DNA of 14,588 nt from Actinomycetota bacterium (GCA_016649525.1 JAENXM010000018.1:1-14588); one strand, 5' to 3'. Positions 7,311 to 13,573 are shown, numbered from the stretch's first letter. Numbers and translations: made by a program. Notes: a model not told the origin generated them from the sequence alone.

Positions 7311-7317
7311 CCTCCTA
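7311..7317 (-). promoter_or_regulatory. Shine-Dalgarno site of rpsH overlapping the rpsN stop
   Basis: TAGGAGG on the minus strand: the first three bases are the rpsN stop codon and the rest is the ribosome binding site of rpsH. It rules out the much longer upstream reading of S8. Confidence 0.8.
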
Positions 7318-7500
7318 CCAGCTCGACTTCGTGACCCCGGGCAGTTCCCCCCGGTGGGCCAGCTCCCGCAGGCATATGCGGCAGAGCTGGAACTTGCGGT
7401 AATAACCACGCGGCCGGCCACATCGCTTACAGCGGTTGTACCGGTGGGTCTTATACTTCGGCTCCCTCTGCTGTTTCACAATCAGGGACTTCTTCGCCAA
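7315..7500 (-). CDS. rpsN: 30S ribosomal protein S14, short zinc-binding type
   Basis: S14 of the 30S head. The 61-residue product is the short, zinc-ribbon (type Z) form, with Cys24, Cys27, Cys40 and Cys43 in RCKRCGRP and LCRICLREL. The C-terminus GELPGVTKSSW resembles actinobacterial S14. The start is TTG at 7500, four bases downstream of a perfect AGGAGG; the resulting MAKKSLIVKQQ fits the family start. It lies between rplE and rpsH, the normal location of S14 in the spc operon. A second, zinc-free S14 paralogue elsewhere in the genome cannot be excluded from this window. Confidence 0.97.
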   Translation of the reverse strand: MAKKSLIVKQQREPKYKTHRYNRCKRCGRPRGYYRKFQLCRICLRELAHRGELPGVTKSSW

Positions 7501-7503
7501 ATG

Positions 7504-7510
7504 CCCTCCT
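7504..7510 (-). promoter_or_regulatory. Shine-Dalgarno site of rpsN
   Basis: AGGAGGG on the minus strand, in the 15-base rplE-rpsN gap and a few bases before the TTG start of rpsN. It supports that non-ATG start. Confidence 0.82.
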
Positions 7511-7515
7511 ATCCG

Positions 7516-8091
7516 TTATCGCTGTTTGAAGGGGAAGCCCAGGGCTTCGAGCAGGGCCTCCCCCTCCTCGTCGATCCTGGCGGTGCTGACCACCGCTATG
7601 TCCATGCCGCGGACCTTGTCTATATCGTCGTAATCTATCTCCGGAAAGATGAGCTGCTCCTCAAGGCCCATGCTGTAGTTGCCCTTCCCGTCGAAGGAGT
7701 CCCTCGAAAGGCCCCTGAAGTCACGGACCCTGGGAAGCGCGATGCTCAAGACCCGGTCGAGGAACTCGTACATCCTGTCCCCGCGCAGGGTCACTTTGCA
7801 ACCGACTGTCATCCCCGCGCGAAGCTTGAAGCCCGCGACGGAGCGCTTCGCCTTAATGATCTGAGGCTGTTGCCCCGTTATCAACGAGAGGTCCTTGGCA
7901 GCCGAATCGACGGACTTCGGGTTCGCGGTCCCTTCGCCCACCCCCATGTTCACCACGATCTTCTCCAGCCTGGGAACCTGGAACCGGTTCTTGTACTCGA
8001 ACCTCTCCATCAGAAGAGGGACGAGCTCTTCTTCGTATTCCAGCTTCAGGCGGGGCGCGTACTTCTCCGCCGTCGCTTCCGGTTCTTCCAT
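7516..8091 (-). CDS. rplE: 50S ribosomal protein L5
   Basis: L5 binds 5S rRNA in the central protuberance and touches P-site tRNA. With the ATG at 8091 the product is 191 residues, beginning MEEPEATAEKYAPRLKLEY; the family is about 180, so it has a slightly long N-terminus. Signatures are RFQVPRLEKIVVNMGVGEG, QQPQIIKAKRSVAGFKLRAG, PRVRDFRGLSRDSFDGKGNY and FPEIDYDDIDKVRGMDI. A GTG six codons upstream (8109) is open too, but the ATG has a GGGAG at five bases and shares a TGATG stop/start overlap with rplX, which argues for coupled translation from the ATG. Confidence 0.97.
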   Translation of the reverse strand: MEEPEATAEKYAPRLKLEYEEELVPLLMERFEYKNRFQVPRLEKIVVNMGVGEGTANPKSVDSAAKDLSLITGQQPQIIKAKRSVAGFKLRAGMTVGCKVTLRGDRMYEFLDRVLSIALPRVRDFRGLSRDSFDGKGNYSMGLEEQLIFPEIDYDDIDKVRGMDIAVVSTARIDEEGEALLEALGFPFKQR

Positions 8092-8408
8092 CAGAACTCC
8101 CGATTGCACCTTTTACATACCTTGACGAAGGACTTCTCGTCGGTCCGCTTTCTCGTAACTCTTGCCGGTGTCTCACAGCCCGGGCAGACAAGCATCAGGT
8201 TCGAGACATCGACGGGAAGCTCCCAGTCGATAACCCCGCCCTGCGGGTTCGACTGGCTCGGTCGCATGTGCTTCTTGGCACGGTTTATGCCCTCGACCAC
8301 GATCCTCCGGTTCTCGAGATCCACTTTCAACACCTTGCCGCGCTTGCCACGGTCCTTCCCCGAAAGGACCTGGACCGTATCGCCCTTCCTGATATGCAAG
8401 CCGCTCAT
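8091..8408 (-). CDS. rplX: 50S ribosomal protein L24, with C-terminal CxxC pair
   Basis: L24 is an early 50S assembly initiator located close to the peptide tunnel exit. The 105-residue product has the KOW motif at about residues 5-32 (IRKGDTVQVLSGKDRGKRGK), then EGINRAKKHMRPSQSNPQGG. The C-terminus carries two CxxC pairs, Cys75/Cys78 and Cys98/Cys101, a zinc-ribbon-like arrangement seen in L24 of various bacteria. Length is typical. The ATG at 8408 follows a purine-rich GGTGGACGGAG. The stop codon overlaps the rplE start by one base. Confidence 0.97.
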   Translation of the reverse strand: MSGLHIRKGDTVQVLSGKDRGKRGKVLKVDLENRRIVVEGINRAKKHMRPSQSNPQGGVIDWELPVDVSNLMLVCPGCETPARVTRKRTDEKSFVKVCKRCNREF

Positions 8409-8424
8409 GCTCCGTCCACCATCC

Positions 8425-8793
8425 CTAAAGGACCTCGGGTGAGAGAGAGATTATCTTCATGAAGTTCTTGTATCTAAGCTCCCTCGCCACCGGTCCGAAG
8501 ATTCTCGTCCCCCGCGGATTCATCAGATTATCGATCAACACGACCGCGTTCTCGTCGAACTTTATGTAGGTGCCGTCGGGGCGTCTTTTCTCCTTTTTCG
8601 TCCGGACGACGACAGCCTTCACCACTTCGCCCTTGCGCACCGACGTGCCGGGGACCGCTTCCTTGACGGTGCCGACGACAACATCCCCGATGGACGCGTA
8701 TCGGCGGCCGGACCCTCCCAGCACCTTTATGCAGAGGATCTCCCTTGCTCCCGTATTGTCAGCAACCTTTACCCTTGATTCCTGCTGGATCAT
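8425..8793 (-). CDS. rplN: 50S ribosomal protein L14
   Basis: L14 is a highly conserved 50S protein at the subunit interface, forming bridges with 16S rRNA. The 122-residue product has exact family length and begins MIQQESRVKVADNTGAREIL; further hallmarks are GDVVVGTVKEAVPG, VRTKKEKRRPDGTYIKFDEN and NPRGTRIFGPVARELR. The ATG at 8793 has an AGGAGA site about six bases upstream. It is the conventional first gene of the spc block, here only 18 bases from rpsQ, so the S10 and spc blocks are probably one transcript. Confidence 0.98.
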   Translation of the reverse strand: MIQQESRVKVADNTGAREILCIKVLGGSGRRYASIGDVVVGTVKEAVPGTSVRKGEVVKAVVVRTKKEKRRPDGTYIKFDENAVVLIDNLMNPRGTRIFGPVARELRYKNFMKIISLSPEVL

Positions 8794-8811
8794 TTCCGTC
8801 TCCTGCCAGCG

Positions 8812-9069
8812 TTACTTGGCCTTCTCTATCACGAAGACCATGCGCCAGCGCTTCGTCCGCGAAATAGGCCGTGTCTCCATGACCCTGACGATGTCGCCGG
8901 TATGGCACTGGTTCTCCTCGTCGTGCGCGTAGATCTTTGCGGTGCTCTTGATGGTCTTGCCGTAGAGGGGGTGCCTCACCTTTGACTCCACGGCAACCAC
9001 GATGGTCTTATCCATCGCATCCGAAACCACCGTGCCCACTATGACCTTATGCGGTGCTCTCTTGGCCAT
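8812..9069 (-). CDS. rpsQ: 30S ribosomal protein S17
   Basis: S17 is an OB-fold primary binding protein of the 16S 5' domain. The 85-residue product contains GTVVSDAMDKTIVVAVES, the HPLYGKTIKSTAKIYAHDEE segment, GDIVRVMETRPISRTKRWR and a short C-terminal VFVIEKAK. Length is normal. The ATG at 9069 is preceded by repeated purine stretches (AGGTAGGTAAAG) rather than a single clean site. A 31-base gap separates it from rpmC. It closes the S10 block. Confidence 0.97.
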   Translation of the reverse strand: MAKRAPHKVIVGTVVSDAMDKTIVVAVESKVRHPLYGKTIKSTAKIYAHDEENQCHTGDIVRVMETRPISRTKRWRMVFVIEKAK

Positions 9070-9100
9070 CTTTACCTACCTACAGATCCTTTAACTCTTC

Positions 9101-9463
9101 CTAGACCTCTTCTTCGAGCTGTTCCTCGCTTTCGGGAACAATCGGTTCTTCCAGCTCCATTTCCTCCTCGACCAGCTCCTCGGGGAGCTCCTCCTCCACC
9201 ATCTCTTCGGGCTCCTCCAGCTCCTCGCGCCTGGGAGCGAAAATGGCCTCCTCAAAAGCATCCGGGTGTATCGAGTACTTCCTCTCTGTTATCACGGTGC
9301 ACACCCTCGCGATATCCCTGCGGGTCTCGCCTATCCTCATCGGGTTGTCGAGCTGTCCCGTCGCGTGCTGGAACCGCAGGTTGAAAAGCGTCTCTTTCAG
9401 TTCGCGGAGCTTGTCCTCGAGCTCCTCCCCGTCCAACAACCTGAGATCTCTCGTTTTAAGCAT
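9101..9463 (-). CDS. rpmC: 50S ribosomal protein L29 with long acidic C-terminal tail
   Basis: L29 sits at the peptide tunnel exit beside L23 and is part of the docking area for SRP and trigger factor. Residues 1-62 (MLKTRDLRLLDGEELEDKLR, then ETLFNLRFQHATGQLDNPMR and IGETRRDIARVCTVITE) form the usual two-helix L29, typically 60-75 residues long. The product continues to 120 residues: after HPDAFEEAIFAPRRE the final 40 residues hold 22 glutamates and no lysine or arginine. An upstream GTG (9475) is in frame, but it lacks a binding site; the ATG at 9463 has a GGGGG nearby and gives the family start MLKTRDLR. The tail is read in frame with no sign of a frameshift. Confidence 0.96.
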   Translation of the reverse strand: MLKTRDLRLLDGEELEDKLRELKETLFNLRFQHATGQLDNPMRIGETRRDIARVCTVITERKYSIHPDAFEEAIFAPRREELEEPEEMVEEELPEELVEEEMELEEPIVPESEEQLEEEV

Positions 9464-9485
9464 TGCTACCCCCACAAAGCGAACG

Positions 9486-9896
9486 CTACTCTTCCCTCTT
9501 CACAAAACGGCATTTTATCGGCAGCTTGTGCGCCGCCAGGCGAATCGCCTCCCGCGCCACCGTCTCGCTCACCCCGGCCAGCTCGAACATGACCTTGCCC
9601 GGCTTAACCGGAGCGACCCAGAACTCGGGGTTGCCCTTGCCGCTGCCCATCCTGGTCTCAGCCGGTTTCTTCGAGACCGGCTTGTAAGGAAATATGTTTA
9701 TCCATACCTTGCCGCTCCTCTTTATGTGGCGTGTTATCGCCACACGAGCCGCCTCGATCTGCCGTGCCGTAATCCAGGCAGGCTCAAGCGCAAGCAGACC
9801 GAAGTCTCCAAAGTTGACCTGCGTGCCACCCTTTGAACTTCCCTTCAGGCGGCCCCTTTGCACCTTTCTGTGCGGGGGCTTTTTCGGCTGCAGCAA
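9486..9896 (-). CDS. rplP: 50S ribosomal protein L16
   Basis: L16 lies near the A site and the elbow of the tRNA and is needed for late 50S maturation. The 136-residue product begins MLQPKKPPHRKVQRGRLKG and contains FGLLALEPAWITARQIEAAR, the basic loop KPVSKKPAETRMGSGKG and PGKVMFELAGVSETVAREAI, all hallmarks; length is typical (about 137). The start is TTG at 9896, placed directly after the TAG stop of rpsC with no spacer. The acidic 3' end of rpsC supplies the GAGGAGG binding site, so the S3 tail codons double as the ribosome binding region for L16. Confidence 0.97.
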   Translation of the reverse strand: MLQPKKPPHRKVQRGRLKGSSKGGTQVNFGDFGLLALEPAWITARQIEAARVAITRHIKRSGKVWINIFPYKPVSKKPAETRMGSGKGNPEFWVAPVKPGKVMFELAGVSETVAREAIRLAAHKLPIKCRFVKREE

Positions 9897-10817
9897 CTAT
9901 TCTTCCTCCTCGTCGGAACCCTTTTCCGCCTGGGCTTCATCCACAGCATCCGGGGCTGCCACGTCGGCCTCCTCGACCGCCGGTGAGGCTTCTTCCGTCT
10001 GCTCCGGCGCCTCCTCGCCCGCGGGCTCGGCCGGTTCGGCCTCGACGGCCGCTGCCGCCTCGACCTCGGCTGTTTCCTCTGCGGGCGCTTCGACGATCAC
10101 TACTTCAGCGGGCGGCTCCGGCTCCCCGGCAGGAGGTCTCCTGCGAGGCCGGGCGGACCCAAGTGAAGCGGGCATTAACTGTTCCTCCCGCTTCCTTGAC
10201 ACTTCTCCCTTGTAGATCCAGACCTTTACACCTATGCGGCCGAACGTCGTCTTCGACTCGACGAAACCGTAATCTAGGTCGGCCCTGAGGGTATGCAGGG
10301 GGACTCTACCCTCCCTGTACCACTCGCTGCGGGACATCTCGGCGCCACCCAACCGTCCGCTGCACTGCACCTTGATGCCCTGGGCGCCGAGCCTCATCGT
10401 GTTGGAGACCGCTTTTTTCATAGCCCTCCTGAACGAGACCCGGCCCGAGATCTGCTCGGCAATGTTCTGCGCGACCAGCGTCGCGTCCAGATCGGGTACC
10501 GGCACCTCGATGATGTTGACCGAGATATCGTGGCCGCACATGTTAATGAGGTCATCCCTTATCCTGTCGACCTCGCTGCCTTTCCTGCCGATCACTATCC
10601 CCGGGCGGGCGGTGTAGACATCGACTGACGTCTCCTTCGCCTTACGCTCGATCTCGATCTTTGAGACGGCCGCGTTAGAGAGCCTCTCCGTCAGGTACCT
10701 CCTGATGCGGATGTCCTCCTGCACCAGGTCCGGGTATTCCTTGTCGGCTATCCACCTGGACTTCCAGTTGTTTACTATTCCGATCCTAAGGCCGTACGGG
10801 TGTACCTTTTGACCCAC
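9897..10817 (-). CDS. rpsC: 30S ribosomal protein S3 with long acidic C-terminal tail
   Basis: S3 guards the mRNA entry tunnel on the 30S head. The core (about residues 1-213) has MGQKVHPYGLRIG at the start, the KH-domain GRKG loop at 77-80, RRAMKKA (130-136) in the region linked to mRNA unwinding, and GRLGGAEMSRSEWYREGRVP (154-173). The total is 306 residues against about 210-230 in most bacteria. The last 70 residues hold 26 Asp or Glu, a single lysine and many alanines, ending DEEEE. The start is GTG at 10817, one base after the rplV stop, with AGAGGG five bases upstream; the frame is open further upstream but that part is antisense-frame rplV. Confidence 0.97.
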   Translation of the reverse strand: MGQKVHPYGLRIGIVNNWKSRWIADKEYPDLVQEDIRIRRYLTERLSNAAVSKIEIERKAKETSVDVYTARPGIVIGRKGSEVDRIRDDLINMCGHDISVNIIEVPVPDLDATLVAQNIAEQISGRVSFRRAMKKAVSNTMRLGAQGIKVQCSGRLGGAEMSRSEWYREGRVPLHTLRADLDYGFVESKTTFGRIGVKVWIYKGEVSRKREEQLMPASLGSARPRRRPPAGEPEPPAEVVIVEAPAEETAEVEAAAAVEAEPAEPAGEEAPEQTEEASPAVEEADVAAPDAVDEAQAEKGSDEEEE

Positions 10818-10818
10818 G

Positions 10819-11490
10819 TCATCCCTCTCTTTTCTTGACCTTCTTCTCAGGCTTTGGGCCTTCTTTCTTGGCCTTCTTGGCCGCGGTGGCCGCTTTACCC
10901 GAAGCCGCCTTTTTTGATGCCGCTTTGCCGGAAGTTGGCTTGGCGGGTTTCCCCTTCGCCTTCTTCGCAGCCGGTTTACCAGCGGCCTTTTTTGCAGGCT
11001 TTCCCGCTGCGGCCTTGCGGGTGCTCGGCTTGCCGGGGGCCTTGGGCTCTTTCTCGGGCTCCTCGGCCTCCGGCTTTTCCTCCAGGACCTTCTCCTCTTC
11101 CGGCTCCTCCTGCGGCTTCCGGCGCCTGAGCCTGCGCCTCGTGACCTCCCTCTCGGGCACCTTCTCCTCAAGGACGACTGTTATGTGGCTCGTCCTCTTG
11201 TTGATGCGCGTCGCTCTTCCAAGCGCGCGTGGCCTGAACCGCTTCAGAGTAGGGCCCTCGTCCGCGTAAGCCCTCGTCACGAAGAGGCTTTCCGGGCTGA
11301 GCTTGTTGTTGTTCTCGGCGTTGGCGGTTGCCGATGAAAGTACTTTCCCGACAACACGGGCCGCGGCCCTTGGGCTGTAGTCCAGGATCTGCCTGGCCTC
11401 TGTCAGGTCCTTCCCGTTGATCAGGTCGGTCACCAGCCTCGCCTTGCGGGGGCTGACCCTGACATATCTCGCTGTAGCCCTGGTCTCCAC
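10819..11490 (-). CDS. rplV: 50S ribosomal protein L22 with long histone-like C-terminal tail
   Basis: L22 lines the peptide exit tunnel with its beta-hairpin loop. Residues 1-110 are a normal L22 (RATARYVRVSPRKARLVTDL near the start; FRPRALGRATRINKRTSHIT at 85-104). The product is 223 residues, about twice the usual length. The added part has three zones: Arg-rich (116-125), Glu-rich (126-150) and a Lys/Ala/Gly/Pro low-complexity stretch (151-223) with repeated GKPA and KKA units, resembling histone H1-like tails. Long basic L22 tails are known in Actinobacteria. The start is GTG at 11490, about four bases after GGAGG. The frame is intact. Confidence 0.96.
   Translation of the reverse strand: METRATARYVRVSPRKARLVTDLINGKDLTEARQILDYSPRAAARVVGKVLSSATANAENNNKLSPESLFVTRAYADEGPTLKRFRPRALGRATRINKRTSHITVVLEEKVPEREVTRRRLRRRKPQEEPEEEKVLEEKPEAEEPEKEPKAPGKPSTRKAAAGKPAKKAAGKPAAKKAKGKPAKPTSGKAASKKAASGKAATAAKKAKKEGPKPEKKVKKREG
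10822..11040 (-). repeat. Degenerate repeat coding for the Lys/Ala tail of L22
   Basis: The 3' third of rplV encodes repeated GKPA, KKAA and GKAA units (residues 151-223), for example AAGKPAKKAAGKPAAKKAKG. The repetition is imperfect at the DNA level (recurrent GCC, AAG and AAA codons), so it is a low-complexity coding region rather than a perfect tandem array. Confidence 0.7.
10823..10828 (-). promoter_or_regulatory. Shine-Dalgarno site of rpsC inside rplV
   Basis: AGAGGG on the minus strand, five bases before the GTG start of rpsC and within the last codons of the L22 tail. It supports the GTG start and coupling of S3 translation to L22. Confidence 0.7.
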
Positions 11491-11502
11491 TGTTCCTCCG
11501 AC

Positions 11503-11793
11503 CTACTTAAACCTCGTACGCTTATCCTTGGCCAGCCTGCCTCCATGGCCGCGGAATATGCGGGTAGGCGCGAACTCCCCAAGCTTGTGGCCCACCATGC
11601 TCTCGGTGATATAGACGGGTACGTGCTTTTTCCCATCGTGAACCGCTATCGTGTTCCCGACCATCTCCGGGAAGATAGTCGAACGGCGGGACCATGTCTT
11701 GACGACGGCTTTTTCCCCCGTCCTGTTGAGCTCCGCAATCCGTACCATTAGTTTCTCGTCCGCGTAAGGACCCTTCTTCAGAGAACGGGACAA
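11503..11793 (-). CDS. rpsS: 30S ribosomal protein S19
   Basis: S19 lies on the 30S head next to S13. The 96-residue product, read from the TTG at 11793, is (M)SRSLKKGPYADEKLMVRI and continues with VVKTWSRRSTIFPEMVGNTI and HVPVYITESMVGHKLGEFAP, matching the family (about 92 residues). A GTG-or-ATG reading from 11841 would add 16 residues and overlap rplB. The TTG is preferred because it falls exactly at the family start and is five bases from GAGGAGG. It lies 22 bases after rplB and 12 before rplV. Confidence 0.97.
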   Translation of the reverse strand: MSRSLKKGPYADEKLMVRIAELNRTGEKAVVKTWSRRSTIFPEMVGNTIAVHDGKKHVPVYITESMVGHKLGEFAPTRIFRGHGGRLAKDKRTRFK

Positions 11794-11798
11794 TTCCG

Positions 11799-11805
11799 CC
11801 TCCTC
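11799..11805 (-). promoter_or_regulatory. Shine-Dalgarno site of rpsS
   Basis: GAGGAGG on the minus strand, five bases before the TTG start of rpsS. It decides between the TTG at 11793 and a longer start inside rplB. Confidence 0.83.
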
Positions 11806-11815
11806 ATCATCTCTC

Positions 11816-12646
11816 CTACTTCTGTCTCCTCGTCCTGACAATCAGCCTGTCCGACCGCTTGTTCTCCTTCCTCGTGCGGTAACCGAGGGTCGGCTTGCCC
11901 CACGGGGTAACGGGATGACGACCGGATTTCGACTTCCCCTCGCCGCCACCGTGAGGGTGGTCCACCGGGTTCATCGCGGCGCCTCTCGTCTGGGGCCTGC
12001 TACCTCGGTGCCTCGACGCTCCCGCCTTGCCGAGAGACACGAGCTCGTGCTCCACGTTTCCAACCACGCCAACCGTCGCGCGGCAGTCGAGCGGTACCTT
12101 CCGCACCTCGCCGGATGGCAGCTTCAGGTGAACGACCCCTCCCTCGCGGGCCATTATCTGGGCCGACGTTCCAGCCGAACGCACTATTTTCGCGCCGCCG
12201 CAGGGCTTGAGCTCGACTGCGTGAACGAGGGTGCCAACCGGGATGTTTCCCATCGGCAGGGCGTTCCCGGGCTTCACGTCCACACCCGGTCCGGACTCAA
12301 CGACATCGCCGATCATCAGGTCCACAGGGCACAGGATGTACCTCTTCTCGCCGTCTCGGTAGTTAAGCAGGGCGATGCGGGCCGACCGGTTGGGGTCGTA
12401 CTCTATCTCGGCAACGCGTGCGGGTATGCCGTCCTTGTCACGCCTGAAGTCCACCACCCGGTACTTCCTCTTCGCGCCCCCTCCGCGGTGGCGCGAGGTC
12501 TTCCGCCCGTGGTTGTTGCGCCCGCCGCTCTTGGAAATCGGACGCACCAGCGACCTCTCGGGCTCGCTCCGGGTAAGCTCCGCGAAATCGGAGACCGTGG
12601 CGAACCTCCTGCCGGGTGATGTCGGCTTGTATTTTTTAACGCCCAT
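11816..12646 (-). CDS. rplB: 50S ribosomal protein L2
   Basis: L2 is a core 50S protein required for subunit association and peptidyl-transferase activity. The 276-residue product has standard length. It begins MGVKKYKPTSPGRRFATVSD, contains GGRNNHGRKTSRHRGGGAKR (41-60), and has the NPVDHPHGGGEGK signature near residues 226-238, with His230 corresponding to the functionally important histidine of E. coli L2. The C-terminus GYRTRKENKRSDRLIV is normal. The ATG at 12646 is preceded by AGGGAAG, and the gene starts 13 bases after rplW. Confidence 0.98.
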   Translation of the reverse strand: MGVKKYKPTSPGRRFATVSDFAELTRSEPERSLVRPISKSGGRNNHGRKTSRHRGGGAKRKYRVVDFRRDKDGIPARVAEIEYDPNRSARIALLNYRDGEKRYILCPVDLMIGDVVESGPGVDVKPGNALPMGNIPVGTLVHAVELKPCGGAKIVRSAGTSAQIMAREGGVVHLKLPSGEVRKVPLDCRATVGVVGNVEHELVSLGKAGASRHRGSRPQTRGAAMNPVDHPHGGGEGKSKSGRHPVTPWGKPTLGYRTRKENKRSDRLIVRTRRQK

Positions 12647-12659
12647 CTTACTTCCCTGC

Positions 12660-12947
12660 CTACCTGCTCTCGAAAAACTCTATAGTCTGCCCCTCTGCGA
12701 GAGTTACCACGGCCTTCTTGCCCCTCGCGGTGCGCCCCACGACAATCCCCCTGCGGCGGGGTTTGCCTTTCGTGCTCATGGTGTTGACTCTCGTTACCTT
12801 GACGTCAAAGACATGCTCGACCGCGTCCTTTATCTCGGACTTGTTGGAGCGCGGGTCCACCATGAATGTAAACTGCCCCCGGTCTATGGCGGTGTAGCTC
12901 TTCTCGCTAATCACCGGATATAGGATCACATCATGAGGATCCTTCAT
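12660..12947 (-). CDS. rplW: 50S ribosomal protein L23
   Basis: L23 borders the peptide tunnel exit and is the main docking point for trigger factor and SRP. The 95-residue product starts MKDPHDVILYPVISEKSYTA, the typical MKDPRDVI..PVITEKS start, and includes FMVDPRSNKSEIKDAVEHVF and the basic loop STKGKPRRRG. I chose the ATG at 12947 over the one at 12956 because it matches the family and is better spaced from AGGGGA. It overlaps the end of rplD by 17 bases. Length is standard (about 95). Confidence 0.97.
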   Translation of the reverse strand: MKDPHDVILYPVISEKSYTAIDRGQFTFMVDPRSNKSEIKDAVEHVFDVKVTRVNTMSTKGKPRRRGIVVGRTARGKKAVVTLAEGQTIEFFESR

Positions 12948-13566
12948 CTTCACCATTCCCCTGCAACGTATCCAGCGCGCCTTTCAGGAACAACATATTG
13001 TCAAACCTCAAAACGTCGTATGTGTTTACCTCCCCCGGCAGGAACGTCTCGACCCCGGCGATATTCCTGAAGGATTTCTCCACGTTCAGGTCGTCCGCGG
13101 CCACAACCACCATTACGCTCCCGTCAATGTCGAGCCTGTCGATTATCTCGCTGACGGCCCTCGTGCTCGGAGCCTCCAGCGAGAAATCCTCGACCACCGT
13201 TATCCTCTCCTCGCGCGCCGCCACCGAGAGCGCCGAGCGGAAGGCCAGCTTTCGCACCTTCCTGGGCACACGAAAAGAGTAGTCTCGCGGTGTGGGCCCG
13301 AAGATCGTCCCTCCTCCTTTCCATATCGGCGACCTTATGCTCCCAGCGCGTGCACGCCCGGTCCCTTTCTGCCGCCAGGGTTTGCTACCGCCACCGCGTA
13401 CCTCTGAACGTGTCTTGGTGGAAGCAGTCCCCGCTCTCGCGGCCGCCCGCTGGGCCCGCACCACCTGGTGCACCGCATGAGGATTCGGCTCTATCCCGAA
13501 CAGCTCGTCGGATAGAGCTACATCTCCTACCTTTTTTCCTTCCACGTTCTTGACAGCTAACAGCAT
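12931..13566 (-). CDS. rplD: 50S ribosomal protein L4
   Basis: L4 contributes a long loop to the exit-tunnel constriction; in E. coli it also represses the S10 operon through the leader, which lies outside this window. The 211-residue product has the loop at about residues 55-95 (EVRGGGSKPWRQKGTGRARA, SIRSPIWKGGGTIFGP) and the C-terminal LNVEKSFRNIAGVETFLPGE and NTYDVLRFDNMLF. A short acidic end (GNGEDEGSS) closes it. The ATG at 13566 is seven bases after the rplC stop with only a weak purine-rich site, so translation may be coupled to L3. Confidence 0.97.
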   Translation of the reverse strand: MLLAVKNVEGKKVGDVALSDELFGIEPNPHAVHQVVRAQRAAARAGTASTKTRSEVRGGGSKPWRQKGTGRARAGSIRSPIWKGGGTIFGPTPRDYSFRVPRKVRKLAFRSALSVAAREERITVVEDFSLEAPSTRAVSEIIDRLDIDGSVMVVVAADDLNVEKSFRNIAGVETFLPGEVNTYDVLRFDNMLFLKGALDTLQGNGEDEGSS

Positions 13567-13573
13567 CTTTGAA

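Noticed and set aside
7302..7421. 40-residue N-terminal extension of S8
   Set aside because: Overlaps rpsN out of frame; the binding site at 7311-7315 and family length place the start at 7301.
7204..8442. 412-codon open frame on the plus strand
   Set aside because: It lies antisense to rpsH, rpsN, rplE and rplX, all firmly identified. The translation resembles no family and is the kind of long antisense frame expected from high-GC codon bias.
10818..11171. N-terminal 118-residue Arg-rich extension of S3
   Set aside because: The frame is open but runs inside rplV in another frame. S3 starts at GTG 10817, which has its own binding site and matches the family N-terminus.
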